The notes under the pieces were generated by a model. It did not search any database. It saw nothing but the letters and a program-made list of their open reading frames with translations, and was not told the DNA's origin. A program made the position numbers and the translations under genes. This document shows, piece by piece, positions 35,737 through 49,919 of a stretch of DNA of 64,000 bases; the first letter of the stretch is position 1, and each line of letters starts with the position of its first letter. The DNA comes from Oxytricha trifallax. Its lineage: Eukaryota > Ciliophora > Spirotrichea > Sporadotrichida > Oxytrichidae. The stretch lies in contig ARYC01001909.1 in the NCBI GenBank assembly GCA_000711775.1, positions 1 to 64,000 of the forward strand, read 5' to 3'.

Positions 35737-38700
35737 TGATGGATGAAAACATGCAACGTACCAGAGTTAAGCTCGATTTTGTGTAATTAAATTGTTTTAT
35801 AATAAAACCCACTTATTTTAGTAATTCATTTGGAGCTAGCTTTGCATCGCAAAATCATGAACTCCCTAATTCTGTCATATTCTTGGAGGAACAAGATCCA
35901 CATCTTTATTTAGTCTATCCAGTTGGTAAGTTAAATAGATATAGATAAAATTCTTTAAATTTTCATGATTTTAATGAAAAAAGAGTGTATGAATTAATAA
36001 AATCGTAATAGGTAAACATATTGGAATAAGAGACATCAAAGACCAGTAAAGCAATAATATGAGGTTTATTAGATAGCCTGAAAATATCAAGGAAATTACA
36101 GCTATGACATTCAAATAAAATCATATTTATTAATTACTTCTGATATTTTTCCAACCCATTTTAATATTATAAGGAGTTTAATTAATTGTCACCCAATAAG
36201 AGATTTTTGGCTGTTTGTGAAAAACATAAAAACGATTAGAACGCCTACGTTTCATTCTACGACATGAAGCAAAATTTCAAGTAGATTAAGCAATCTTTGA
36301 ACATAACAGAATTAGTAACTCCATTCCCTTCATCTCAAAATAATTATAATTCAGCTGTTAAGGATTAATCACATTTAGCTTAATCATAGATGCAATCTCC
36401 AAATTAAAACCTCAATAATCAATCAGGTTATGGCACTAACCACGGTTCTTAGAAAACAATTATATCGCTGAGCTTCTCAAACGATTCAAAATATGCTGCT
36501 TTTATTATTACTGATGGAGTTGACTCAAAAGCTGTGGCTTATGATTGGTTTCATAAATCAAAGGTATTTGGGTAATTTGACTTTGCAAAGTAGCAAATAA
36601 AGAAGATAACATTCAATCCAAAGGACAATCACTAGGTCTGTACTAGTGGTAATAATCATTGGAAATTGTGGAGAGTTCAAGAGTAGACATTCAAGCCCAT
36701 GCAACAATTTGGAAAGGTGCCCTAGAACCACTTTTTCACTGATCACGCATGGCTTGAGGATGACAAACTAGTGGGATGTACAGCTGAAGGAGAACTGTAT
36801 TTCTTAGAAAACTTTGAACTTAAACAGTTTGCAGAAAATGCTTTTAACACAGATGATAACTTGATGCATGTATCTTGCTTGAGGCCTTTCTCAAAGGGTT
36901 TCTTTATTGCTTCAGATAATGGATATATGGCAATGTGGGTCAGATCAGAGGAGAATAATTCAACTTCAGGAAAGCAACCTTATGATTTTATTAGAAAGTG
37001 GTGTCCTCCCTCAACTAAAGGAGTGAAAGTTTTAGGCATGAGTGTGAGTCAAGGTGAGGAAACTTTGGCTGTTGCCTGCAAGAATAACAACATTGGATTA
37101 GTTCAAATAAAATCCATAGGTCTGAATGAGAACCTTACTAATGATATTAAGTTTGATTTAGTGTGTAGAGGCTTTCATAGTGGATCAATTAATGCTATTG
37201 ATATTGCAATATAAAGACCTTTAATTGTAACTTGCAGCAGAGAAGACTCGACAATTAGGCTGTGGAACTATTTTACTCACTCCTGTGAATTAGCAAGGGA
37301 ATATCAAACAAATATTATATTTCACATTTAATATTACGTACTAGAAGATATGGCGATAAGAGAGGCAGCAAAGCCCTTAATTTCTGTAGCCATGCATCCA
37401 TCAGGTTACTATATGGCAGCCTCATTTATTGATAAAATTCGTTTCTACCATATTTTACATGATGAACTAAGGCATTACAAGAACATCGAACTTAAGAATT
37501 GTCAGAAAATGAAGTTCTGTTCTGGAGGCCATTTATTCTTCGCAGTAGCAAATAAAACCATATAAATCTTTAATAGTTACACTTTGATGCGTTTATCAAG
37601 TGTAGGAACTTATCCCCTTGGCGTCTCAGATATAGTAATTGGCGAGAAGGATTAGTCTTTTGCTGTTGTCTCAGCTGATGGGCAAATAGGCCGCTATAAA
37701 ACTATGCCAAAGTTCGAAATCATTAAAGAAGGGTGTGATAAGCAGATAGAGTACAGATCTGTGGATTTTGTTTAGCATTCTACAGATGGGTGTTTACTAG
37801 TCTGTGCAGGCTCTGATAGCTATAAAGCTAACCTTAGAATTATTAATACATAAGACAAAATTGAAGCAATTAATAATATATTTTTAAAAAATGAATGAAA
37901 GGATCAAAATACATGATAATTTTTTATGCTAAATAAACTTCTCATCATAATAAATCTAGGTATTTGAAATTTAATTTCTTAGAGAATTGTATTAATCATT
38001 TAATATAATAAAATATTTTTATTATACATAGTAAAGCGTTATTAAATTATAAATCTTAACTTATCATATAATAAGCAAGTTATGCAGTGGAAGATGCCAA
38101 ATTTACACAAGTATAATTTATAAAGACTAACAAATCAAAAATAAATGGTATTGTTGCAGGGACTGACAAGGGAAATTTGATGATATTTTCTTACCCACTT
38201 AATGATAGAATACTTGATTAAGTCTCTGCTCATGCAGGGGAAGTTACCAAGATTATTTTATTTTTTAAAAAATTAATCATATAAAAAATGAAAGGAATTT
38301 GAATAAGATTATCATATCTCCTGACAACAGGTTCCTATTTTCTGCTGGGTCAGATGGTACTTTGTTTATTTTCTAAATTGGTGAGCAATCGATTGCTTTG
38401 GAGAACATGATGATGGGTACTTAAGGTACAGTCAAGAATGCCTAAATAATGCAGCAAATATTCTAAATTATTTTCATTTTTATGTATTATTCATCCATTC
38501 ATAATAAAAACAATATATAAATAACAGAAGACACCACCTCTCAGTAGATGGATGACATGATAAACTCAATCGTTGATGAAGAATTAGCAGATATTGTGCT
38601 GGTAAAGAAGCATGAAATGGAAGAGTGGCAGCGGAAGCAAGAGCAGCTGGAGCATGACCTCAACCTCAATAAGAAAAAAGTAGAGATGAAAATAGCTGAA

Positions 38701-41231
38701 ACCAAGGCTAAATACGAGAAACAGTATTCTGATATTGAGAGACAGAAAGATCTGGACATCAAAGACTTGGAGAAGAGGTATGAGGACTTGAAGAGACAAA
38801 AGGACATGCAAGATTATAGTAAATAATACAAGGAATTTCAAGAATCATGATTTGTCATTGTTTTTATATAATAAGATAGGCAGAACTTTGAAGCCATGAA
38901 GAAAATGGAGATGAACCACCTAACAGCAGTTGAAGACTTACAAGCTGTCTATGAGAAAAAACTATACATAGAAAACAGCAATTATCTCAAACTTGAACAG
39001 GAGAGGTTGGAGATTTATTCATAAAATCCTTCTATTAATCTCATTTAATTTCAAATTAAAATGAAAGCTCGATATTAATTCTATTTATTAAAGTAGATGA
39101 TTAAGTACTATGAGGGAAAGATAGCTGAATTATCAAAATAGAATCAAGATGCAATTGATAAATTACTCAAGGAATTTAAACTTAATTTGTTGAAAGTGCA
39201 AGAGGAATATTAAGATTCAAAGAAGACAGCTAAGAATTTATAGGATATTTATGAGAAGAAGCTTGACTAGTAGGAAAACGAGCATGAAGATGAAATATTT
39301 GAAATCAAAGAGATTAATATATATAGATATCTCAAATACAGGTCTATCTTATAAATATTATTATTTGAAGTTATATTAATCATGATTTTTTCAAATACTT
39401 TTCAATTGAGAAGCATAAGAAAGACAAGCAACAATTAGAGAGTGACTGGGCAGAACTTCAAGAAATCTAAAAAGATCTAAAAACCAACAAGAAAATGCTG
39501 GAGAACGAGCGTGAAGCCTCAGAAAACCTTATGATAAACGCAAAGAAAAGAAAGAAAGAAATCAAGTTGAAGTTGGAAGAGAAAATCAAGCAGATTAAGA
39601 TGCTAGAACAGGAGAGACAAGAAGTGATGGACAAGCTTAAGAAAAGAGAGACTGACTTGTATAAGTATAAGTTCAAGATTAAGGATTTGCAGAAAAGTAA
39701 GCATGTACTCACTCATAGAACCACTGAGATGAGAGCTAGTTTGGAACCCAAAGAACAATAGATTGAGAATCTAAAAGATCATGTATTAACATTTTAATGT
39801 ATATAGAGAAATCTGTTCATATTAGCTTATCACTGTTAGATTCCATAAATTGAAGTAATTACATTAAAAATATTATCAGTTACTTAACTTAGAGAAGGTC
39901 TTTGAAAAGTAAATGCAGAAAATGAATCAACTGGGTGAAGAACTTTCAAAGAAGCAATCAAAGATAAACTAATTAAACACCGATTTATCCTCCCAGAAAG
40001 AGAACACCTCAGAGAAGGAAAAGACCATTCTTAAATTCGCTTAAGATGTTCATAAAATAGTATAGACTAAGGATGAAAAATCCTATGTAACAGGAGTCAT
40101 GAAACTAAACTAGGATTATGTTATGTCTCAAGCTGCTTACTAGGACTTAGGCAAGAAGAAAGATCCAGAGGCATTAGAAGAACTTGATAGGTTTATATAT
40201 CAATGAGAGTTTCATCCTTCTTTTTTAGCATAAAACTTGTTTTTTATAAGTAAAATTGATAGGCAACTTAGATACATGGAGAGATCCATTGCCACATTGA
40301 AAGTAAACACTATTAAAAATGAGACAAGAACAAAAAACGACATAAAAAAGCGAACAAAGGAAAACACTTAACTATTAGTAGAATTAAACAGTATCAAATT
40401 TGAGGAGAAAAAACTCAAAACTGAGATACTCAAGAAGAATAAGGTCATTGAATATATTAGTTAATTATATCTACAGTACAGATTATGATTATAAGTAATG
40501 TTTTTTTGAAGACTTAGAGCAAAATCTTTAAGTATTGAAGCAGTAGCACTTCGACCAGACTCATTAGATTGATCATTAAAGTAAACGTGGCGGCAACGAT
40601 CTCGAAGACCTCGATGAAGAAGGTAATTTCAAATATAATGATGTTATCTTTCTTTTTTAGATTATGAGGATGGAGGCAACCCCAAAACACAGATGCCCTC
40701 TCTCCTTAAAAACTAGTAATAGTAGAGAGTTGGTTCTGCTGCCAGAAAGGACAATACTATGGGCTCAAGAAGCAACATAGGTCAAACTGCCTCAGCTCTG
40801 GGAGGAGGCAAAGGAGTCACCCCATTCATGAGAAAGAAGGAAAATGTTGAAGATATATACAAATATAAACATATAACTTATAATTTAAAGATAAAGCAAG
40901 GACAATGGAACTGCAGAGACAAATGGAAGAAAACAATCAACAAATATTACTATAGAAACTAGAAATAAGATAGCTCAAAGATCAAATTATCAGGTTGTTG
41001 GAAGAAAAAGGAGGTCTGGCTAGTGGAGCTTATCAAAGCAACAACATGGTTTAATCTAATCGTTTAATTAAAAATGATTAGATTATTATATATTTTCTGA
41101 CAATGATAATTATTCTTAATTTAATTATGATTATCGTAAGTCATTTAAATGCATTTGATTTAAAATATTGTACTATAGATTCAAGTGGATATTTGCCTTA
41201 ATTAGCTGCAAGAGATAAAAATAATCAATGA
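35737..41231 (+). CDS. CFAP57-like: CFAP57 (WDR65)-like axonemal protein: WD40 repeats plus long coiled coil
   Basis: Start ATG 35737 (MMDENMQRTRVKLDF). The WD40 part includes SVIFLEEQDPHLYLVYPVG, HIGIRDIKDQ, LSPNKRFLAVCEKHKNDQNA, NHWKLWRVQEQTFKPMQQFG, HSGSINAIDIAI, SREDSTIRLWNYFTHSCELA, ISVAMHPSGYYMAASFIDKI and IISPDNRFLFSAGSDGTLFI. From about 38548 to 41060 it becomes a long coiled coil (HEMEEWQRKQEQLEHDLNLN, MLEQERQEVMDKLKKRETDL). This architecture is that of CFAP57/FAP57, a scaffold for inner dynein arms in motile cilia. The coding is cut by at least eight interruptions; pointers were resolved for four (TAA, AAGATTAT, AAATA, AAGA). The 3' end after SNNMVQSNRLIKND is less certain; the last open block ends at TGA 41229-41231. 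Confidence 0.9.
36116..36185. other. 67-bp IES, pointer TAA
   Basis: Copies at 36116-36118 and 36183-36185. Removal gives ITAMTFKQLSPNKRFLAVCE in frame. Confidence 0.7.
38249..38312. other. 56-bp IES, pointer AAGATTAT
   Basis: Copies at 38249-38256 and 38305-38312. Removal gives HAGEVTKIIISPDNRFLFSA in frame, rebuilding a WD40 blade. Confidence 0.92.
38456..38523. other. 63-bp IES, pointer AAATA
   Basis: Copies at 38456-38460 and 38519-38523. Removal joins NAQIMQQI to TEDTTSQQMDDMINS in frame. Confidence 0.85.
38840..38876. other. 33-bp IES, pointer AAGA
   Basis: Copies at 38840-38843 and 38873-38876. Removal gives YKEFQDRQNFEAMKKMEMN in frame within the coiled coil. It contains an in-frame TGA if retained. 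Confidence 0.75.
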
Positions 41232-41459
41232 TTTAAAAGTACATTTTAACTTCTTCAATAAGTTTGATTATTTTTTATATTTTAAGAAATAATTAAACCT
41301 GACATTGAAATAGAACAGACTATCGATAAATTATGATTAATAATATAAATTAAAAAAATACCAATGTGGTTCTAGGAACCACTTAGATCTTAATAAATAA
41401 TCACAATAGTTACTCCTAAAAATCCTTAAGTTTAACATAAATTAAAACATAATGCCTAA

Positions 41460-42626
41460 AACAATAAACATAACCATAATTTATTAGTGAAATTGAGTAG
41501 GATGTCTAGAAATATAGAAGATGGAAAGAGTATCACATGATTATAAAGCCAAGTATTTATTACAGTATATATCACTCTAATAGAATAAAATAGAGAGTCA
41601 AAAATGCTTAAAATGCTATATAATCGCTCTAAAGTAATCTAGAATAATATAGTAAAGTTTAGAAATATCAAAAGAAATATTCAAAGGATTGTAAAAAGTA
41701 GAAGGAATATCCTGTATACTACCAATATCAAAAATAAAAAAGTTAAAAATACAACATAGAAAATGAAAATAAATTATACTTTGACAAAATAGAAGCATTA
41801 AAGATATTACAGCCACTATTTCATAATTATATAAACAGGAGAAGATTGAAACTATGTATCAAACACTTAAAATTTATCAAGTAAACTGAAAAAGCTATAA
41901 TTATACAGAAATATTATAAGAGATATTTAGCAATTAAGCAATCAAAATTACTCTGCTTGGTAACATCAATATCAAAATGGAGAGATCAAAATGCTATTTA
42001 AATATAGAAACAAGTGAAGTTAAGAATTACCTTAAATTTATCTAAATACTTGGCTATTGTCAATCTAATTTCATAACGAAGGCAATTAAATGCAGTGAAG
42101 ATACAGGCTTTTACTAGAAAAGTTTAGATTCAACAGAGATTTAAGGAAATATTGGTTCTAGAAAGAAATTATGCAAAAATAAGTTGGAATGGGACACAGG
42201 CTGATCGTGTGGTTGCTATTGGATAATTTAATTCTTGGCGTGAAAAGATTGAATTAAGGAAATGCAATAATACCTTTTATCATATTATTATTAATTACTT
42301 GATGCAAACTGAGAGGCATTTTTGTGAGATATTTAAAGAATTTGAAAAGAGGAGAATACGAATTCAAGCTGATTGTTGATGGAGCCTACCATTTAAGCAA
42401 TAGTTATGAAATTACTGAAAGTATGTATGGCAAAGGTTTTGTCAATGTTTTAGAAGTATAAAATAAAGTATAAAATCGGCTTAAATCCACAATGAGTGTG
42501 CTTAGTTTCGCTACATTCTCAACTGATCAGGATGAGGAGAGTGATGAAAATGAATAAGTTTAGATTTAATTCAAAGAGAGAACAAAAATGAATTATTGCA
42601 AGTAATTGATTTATGAATTTAGATGA
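41460..42626 (+). CDS. IQ-motif protein with C-terminal CBM48/AMPK glycogen-binding-like domain
   Basis: Plus-strand frame rich in Lys, Gln, Tyr and Ile from about 41460 to TGA 42624-42626; the start codon is uncertain. It contains several IQ-like repeats that would bind calmodulin (KAIIIQKYYKRYLAIKQSK, NAVKIQAFTRKVQIQQRFKE). The C-terminal domain reads KISWNGTQADRVVAIGQFNS, then WREKIELRKCNNTF, and after an interruption at about 42265-42317 FVRYLKNLKRGEYEFKLIVD, GAYHLSNSYEI. This is the fold signature of CBM48/AMPK-beta-type glycogen-binding domains (GxFNxW ... GxYxYKFxVDGxW), although the final Trp is Tyr here. The combination of IQ repeats and CBM48 suggests a link between calcium sensing and glycogen (inference). 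Confidence 0.7.
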
Positions 42627-42688
42627 TTAGTTATCAAAATTTTATTAGTTAAAACTTATGTATCATTTCTTTAAATAAATAAACGTAT

Positions 42689-44400
<1,712 letters not shown>

Positions 44401-44875
44401 TTTATATAGGGGAGATATTTGCTAAAGATAGTGATTCTTTAAGTTAAAGAGATTATAAGGATATTAATTTAATAAGAACTAGAGAGAATCTTTAATTATT
44501 TCCAAAAAGCCTACATCAGCAACTATACCAAATTGGATATATCATTTTATTATCATTGTCATATTATCTCTAAATTTTAATACTTTATTGAAATAAGAAT
44601 TAGTATTATTCAATTAGTTTAGAGAAAGTTTTTTAGTTAATTTTTAATTTAAATTAAATAATAAGGTTGAAATATAAATTTATAGTATTGAACACAGATT
44701 GATTAACTTAAATTCTGGGCAATATTGTTTTCTATTTCAGATGTTTATTAAGATTTGATAATCCGTAATCGCTAAGTTTGATTAGTATCTCAAAACAAGA
44801 TCCTAGATTCTAAGCATCTTATATATTAGACATAACTTATAAGTAGATTTAATGATACAAAATATGTCTGTTATG
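44401..44875. other. AT-rich intergenic DNA upstream of the phosphoglucomutase
   Basis: No gene seen. It must contain the 5' flank of the phosphoglucomutase gene. Confidence 0.5.
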
Positions 44876-46863
44876 TCAAAATGAAAGACATTTACAAGGT
44901 GAATAAAAGGCATGAGTTGATTTTAGCTGAAGCTTGAGTCTCCCCAAAACCTGTGTATTTATTCTTAGAATTTCATATTTATAGACTATAGTGTAGCTAC
45001 CTCTTTCATAAGGAAGTAGAGTATACTTTGCTGTGTCCTCTTCATAAGTGAGATTGATTATAGAAGGATTAGGATTCTTCATCACCAAAACTCATTTTTT
45101 ACATAAGTCCTCCAATCGTAAGATCAGTGGTTGAGCTATACTACACCGAAATATTATCTTGACTATCTTCGTAGAATTTTATTTACTATGATTCTATTTG
45201 CTTATTCTTTTAAAGTTTAAGTTTAAAACTCGAATCTATTTATTGCTAAAAATATTTATATAAATAATGAACTCTTCTGGGGTGAAAGCTTTCTGGGATA
45301 GTGCTGTGCAGTTTTTTGCACATACTTTTGGGTTGAAATAATGGACATTTCGTCATTTGAGTTACTAAATGTATCGAAATTATTTGAGGTATTTTTGCTT
45401 ATCAGATTAGTCTGATTATTAAGAGCAATATCTTTTTTTCTTTGATCCCAGTTCCACTTGTAGATCTAGGTACCTGAAAGACCTAGCTACTTGCTCAACT
45501 CCTTGATATATGGCTTTGACCAGTTCTTATTCTTGAGGTATTCATTCATTAAAACTTACTATTGTTACTTTTTACGTTCTCTTTTTTCTTTTTCAGTTAA
45601 GATTATTTGCATTCCTTGCATAAAAATATAATTGATTAGCTTTTTTTGAACAAATTTTAAATAGAATACATGGATAAGATCTTCAAAGCTTTATAATGTA
45701 AATATAATTGAGCATTTATAGGAGTTTGTTTTGAATCTGTAATTGCATTTAACGTTCAGCTATCTGCTTTTTTGTCTTCCTTATGCGCTTACCAACTAGG
45801 GGTCTTTCAATAAAGTCAAGATCCGCTAGCAACTTGTCGATATGCTCATTTAGGTTGGTGGTTATCTTTTCATGCAAGATCTAGTTGCTTTAGAATTTTG
45901 GATTTAAGGTTGACTCATTCACATTCATAAACATTAATACCTTTATATGTGATTGAAATGATTGCTAGATTCGAACAGATTAGATCATCTGTTTTCATAG
46001 CAGTAGAGCTCAGGATTTCATCTAATCTCTAAGCACTCAATTGACTTGTCTAGTTACTTATTCCTAATTATATATTGCTTAGACCAATTAGGTTCATAGG
46101 CACAAGTGGTGGCAACTGTTCATATGACTTGGATTAATGATTCTAAAAGAGATTTCTCTGGGTGTCTTATTAGTTTTGGTGACTTCCATAGGATTAGGAT
46201 GAGGATGGGAAGGACTATTAATACTGATTTGTCTTTGATTGATTAAGTAAGAGTGACTTTGGAGTGCTAACGCATGAACCTTAGTTCTCAAAATATTACA
46301 TAAAATAGCAAGTATATATTCAGTTCTATTACTAGAAAATAGGTTTGATTTTTAAGAATCAATTGGCTATAATTATATGCTAATACTCTCAAAGTAATAT
46401 TATCCTTTTACTATTTGATTTGAGCAAGAATTGGATTCTTTTTTATCAAGATTCTTTTGGAATTCATGCAAGAAATGAAAATCAAGCTGAGAGGACTCTA
46501 GTTGCTGAGATGCGGCGAACTTGCTGTAGTGATAGTCAAGAATAGAGTCTTGGCAACCGCTACGTAGGCTGTAATTATTCTAAGCTGAGAAAAAATCTGG
46601 AATTGGAAGATTGATCTGATCAAGCAAATCGCTAATATCTCTGTTGAATTTTTCAAAGTTAATTTTAATTGCTTATTAATAATACTTGAATAATTTAAAC
46701 ACAAGACTATTAAAGAATATTCTTTCATATCATGTTGTTGTCCAAATTTAAATAAAAATATGGGGCAATTTAAGATTAATTTACTCTAAAATATTTAAAA
46801 GTTAATACCACTTTGATTGTGGTCTAAGAAGGCTATTGCTGGATAGAGCCCCTCACTCATCAT
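44876..46863 (-). CDS. Homeodomain protein (TALE-like/atypical), interrupted
   Basis: Minus-strand coding blocks from ATG 46863 (MMSEGLYPAIAFLDHNQSG) to a C-terminal block near 44876-45230. The N-terminal part (NFEKFNRDISDLLDQINLPI) is polar. The middle block ends LLADLDFIERPLVGKRIRKT. The homeodomain is at about 45600-45440: LTEKEKRERKKQQQQVLMNE, YLKNKNWSKPYIKELSKQLG and LSGTQIYKWNWDQRKKDI. The third helix has W-N-W in place of the canonical W-F-x-N-x-R, as in many ciliate and protist homeodomains (IYKWxWDxRKK). A Ser/Thr/Gln-rich C-terminal tail follows. Four or more frame changes at AT-rich gaps indicate introns or IESs, not individually resolved. The last block is read in one of two possible frames. 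Probably a transcription factor. Confidence 0.75.
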
Positions 46864-47445
46864 GGGAGTAGTGCTTGAGATAGGGCTGTGATCTTAGTAA
46901 TTTTATTGTTCTTTGTACATTCTAAGTATTTAAGTATATTGAAGTTTTGAGTTTGTAATTTGTTAACTTTATACTTAAAATTATAGTGAAATCTCTTATA
47001 AATTAAAGGGAATGCAATTAAAAAGTTTTAGAGGTTTGGGGATTGTCAAACAAAACTTTAAAGTTAATAAGGGATTTGTAGTTTAAGAAAGTGTTAGAAC
47101 TTTTAATTTGTTGAGTCTTCAAATACAAAAATGATTTTTATAAAGAGAACATGATTTCATTAATTTTATCTTTAAAATTAGTATAATACTGAGAAAAAAA
47201 TAATTAAAAATGCGACTTTTAAAGCGACCCAAAGGTTTGTAATTAAATTTATGTTTAATTTATAAAGTTTTAGCCTATCAGGGTGGCTCGATTAATATTT
47301 ATTGCATCCAATCAATCAGCTTTAATATAGACTATTGCACACTTTTTTATTCGAAATTTATCAGTTAACCATTTTGCTTACAGGATAAATTTACAATACT
47401 CATTTGAGAATTGTTTTTAAAAATACAAACTTTTACTTTATTTTT
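46864..47445. other. AT-rich intergenic DNA
   Basis: No coding seen. It separates the homeodomain gene start from the glycerate kinase 3' end. Confidence 0.5.
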
Positions 47446-48818
47446 TCAATAAATATATTATTAGATATTTGGAATGACACTATTCTCTGTTAATTGTGCT
47501 AAACAATTAGCAGTTTGCTTTAAAGATTTCTCTAATCCATAATTGCTAACTAAATCGTAAACTTAAAGCTTAGGATTGGTGGTTAATAGTAAATTAATCT
47601 CTGTTTAATTTAGCTTATTTATTCCACAGATTATTATCATTGGTTTTTAATGCTTTTGACACAGCTCATTTATTTTACAAACGACTTTTCCCTCTAAGGT
47701 TTAAGAATCAAAAGATCCTTCTCCAGTGAAAACTACGCTTGAATCTTTTATTTGAGTTTCTAAGTCAATCAGTGTGCTTAGATAATTCATACCGTTAACT
47801 ACTTAAACATTATTGAAATTTGAAATTAAAGCAGCTACTAGTCCTCCTGCAGCTCCAGTTCCAGGAATGTTTGCAATATTATGCAATTATTCATCATTGT
47901 ATTCAGCTTTATATCTGTTTTACAAATAAAATTTCATAGTCTATTCCATCCTTTGATCTAGAATTAATAGATCTTCAGGCTTTGCTCCTTTTTAAGGACC
48001 AAATACGAAAGCTGCTCCATTAATACCTAGCATTGGATTTTGTACATCACATGGAAGAATGAATTCAAGATCATCAGATAGCTTTTGATGTAAAGCTTCA
48101 TCATGGACTAAATGCTCAAGGACATTCTGTAATTTATTGTAATCAACATTTAGGTCTTAATTTAATTTGTATATACCTAGACCTATCATAGCCCCTATTC
48201 CACCATCAACAAATGCCGATCCACCTGAACCTATAACTATTCTTTTCACTTGATGCTCTTCGTAGCAATGCTTGATCAACATACCTGTACCCTATATATA
48301 TAGTGGATTACTTAACTTCTAAAAAATATATATCTTACAATTGATGAAGCTTTAAATGGATCTCTTTCATCCAAGCTTAACATTTACAATCCTGAACTAT
48401 TTGCAACTTCTATATAAGCAGTCTAGTTTTCTTAATCTAACAAATACTCAGTTTATTTCTATCTCATAAGAGGATCTAAAATGTTTGTTTTGAGGAGCTA
48501 TATACTACATCTTCTATCGTCTAAAGTATATGATCCACCTAAATCGTCTAAATGCTTTATCTTAGGTGATATCCTATTATTCCTTAATACTTGAAACATG
48601 CAATTCACAAAGCCATCCCCACCATCAGAAACTGGCACTTCATTTATTAATAAATATTTGTTTTCAGGCTTTAGATTTTATTGCTCAAATTATTGTAGCT
48701 TTTCTCTAACAATTTGACAAATTTAAGCTGAAGGCAAAGTATCCTTAAATTTATCGAATATAAGCAGTATCTTATGAGAGTTTTGTGGTTGCAATACTTT
48801 TTAAGCAAGAGATTGCAT
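47446..48818 (-). CDS. Glycerate kinase, family 1 (GlxK/GarK type)
   Basis: Minus-strand gene with ATG at 48818 (MQSLAQKVLQPQNSHKILLI) and TGA 47446-47448. It phosphorylates D-glycerate in serine/glyoxylate metabolism. Motifs: LLIFDKFKDTLPSAQICQIV (family KDSLSA box), NEVPVSDGGDGFVNCM, QTAYIEVANSSGLQML, RIVIGSGGSAFVDGGIGAMI (glycine-rich site), GINGAAFVFGPQKGAKPEDL, IPGTGAAGGLVAALI and SSVVFTGEGSFDSQTLEGKV. All family boxes are present in order, so the gene appears complete. A 47-bp GT..AG intron at 48292-48338 joins PFKASSI to GTGMLIKHCYEEHQ. No IES is required. Confidence 0.92.
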
Positions 48819-49047
48819 TTAATTTAAAGAATTTAATTATTATATTTAGATTGTAATATATAAAAAATTTCAAGTGTGATTTAAATGAGATGATGATATT
48901 TAATTATTCATTGATATTTGAGAGAATAATAAAGAGCAGATATATTGACAAATTATTAAATAAATTAGAATATTGAGCTCTTGTAGCAGGAGAGCCATTA
49001 TTCTAATGACACGAGCAGATTAATAAATCGCTGTGATTTGTGCTCAA

Positions 49048-49572
49048 TCAGTACCAACGAGGTTGTTGTGAATGATTGGTTGGACACATGCCTCGACACA
49101 GGTTTTCAAATAACTTTTATAGTAAGTAGTGCAATAAATTAAATAATCAAACATCTCAATTGGGAGTTAAAAATTTGAAAGGTGATGTAGTCTCTCATTG
49201 GGTACATGCAAGTCTTTGTGGGGTTAATCTTAATGATCTTCTCGAGTTGAGTCTCGCATCTTTCCAACTTTTCTTTCCAGTACTTGCATTGTGGCTTGCA
49301 ATCTTCAATCAATTGTGGCTTAGGGTTTTCTCCCTCCTTCAACATGGTCTTAACATAGCCTACAGTAAAATATTACTGTTAAAATACATTTAAAAGGCAC
49401 TTTCACTGCAATATTCCTACAAAAATCATTTAAGCATTCTAACTTTATCGCTTGCAATACTAAACTGACAAGAATAAAGGTAGAACGTACTTGGAGTGGC
49501 AATATGTGGTGCCATACTCTTCTCATAAGTCATCCAGCCTGGAGTGATCCATCCTGCAATACCTCCTCCCAT
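49048..49572 (-). CDS. Cytochrome bc1 (complex III) hinge protein, QCR6/UQCRH-like
   Basis: Minus-strand gene with ATG at 49572 (MGGGIAGWITPGWMTYEKSM) and TGA 49048-49050. After a 131-bp GT..AG intron (49360-49490) the frame reads YVKTMLKEGENPKPQLIEDC, KPQCKYWKEKLERCETQLEK and PTKTCMYPMRDYI. An 80-bp IES with pointer ACCT is removed and the C-terminus TCVEACVQPIIHNNLVGTD follows. The paired cysteines (CxxxC ... C ... C ... CVEACV) match the disulfide-linked helical hairpin of the small acidic hinge subunit that helps cytochrome c1 interact with cytochrome c in the mitochondrial intermembrane space. The N-terminal extension before the hairpin is longer than in animals. Confidence 0.8.
49100..49183. 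other. 80-bp IES in the hinge-protein gene, pointer ACCT (minus strand)
   Basis: Plus-strand copies AGGT at 49100-49103 and 49180-49183. Removal gives MRDYITCVEACVQPIIHN in frame. Confidence 0.85.
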
Positions 49573-49919
49573 TTTACTTTATACGCTTTAATAATTATAA
49601 TTCTAAAACACTCAATACTTTTAATATTTTATCTTCACTCTATTTTAAGAAATTGATATAATTAAAAAGTAATTTATGATAGCTAATTTAAGTGATAGAG
49701 ATGCTGCATAATAATCTGGGAGAAAAATAAAACATTATAAATAATTATAAAATAAGTATTAGCTAACAATGGAAGAAATATCGTAAGCAAATTCAAAACA
49801 TCAAAATATGAAAAACCAAAATTATTTAGACAAAAATAATTAATCATTTAAGTAATACAAGACTACAAGACATTTCAGTAAATCAAACATCCTCACATCC
49901 AAAATTTTTAATATTTTTA
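49573..49919. other. Divergent intergenic region
   Basis: 347 bp between the starts of the hinge-protein gene (-) and the first thioredoxin-like gene (+). AT-rich, with the first copy of a 19-bp repeat at 49879-49897. Confidence 0.6.

Noticed and set aside
38541..39712. Minus-strand Ser/Leu/Phe-rich frames
   Set aside because: They are mirror images of the Lys/Glu-rich coiled coil of the CFAP57-like gene.
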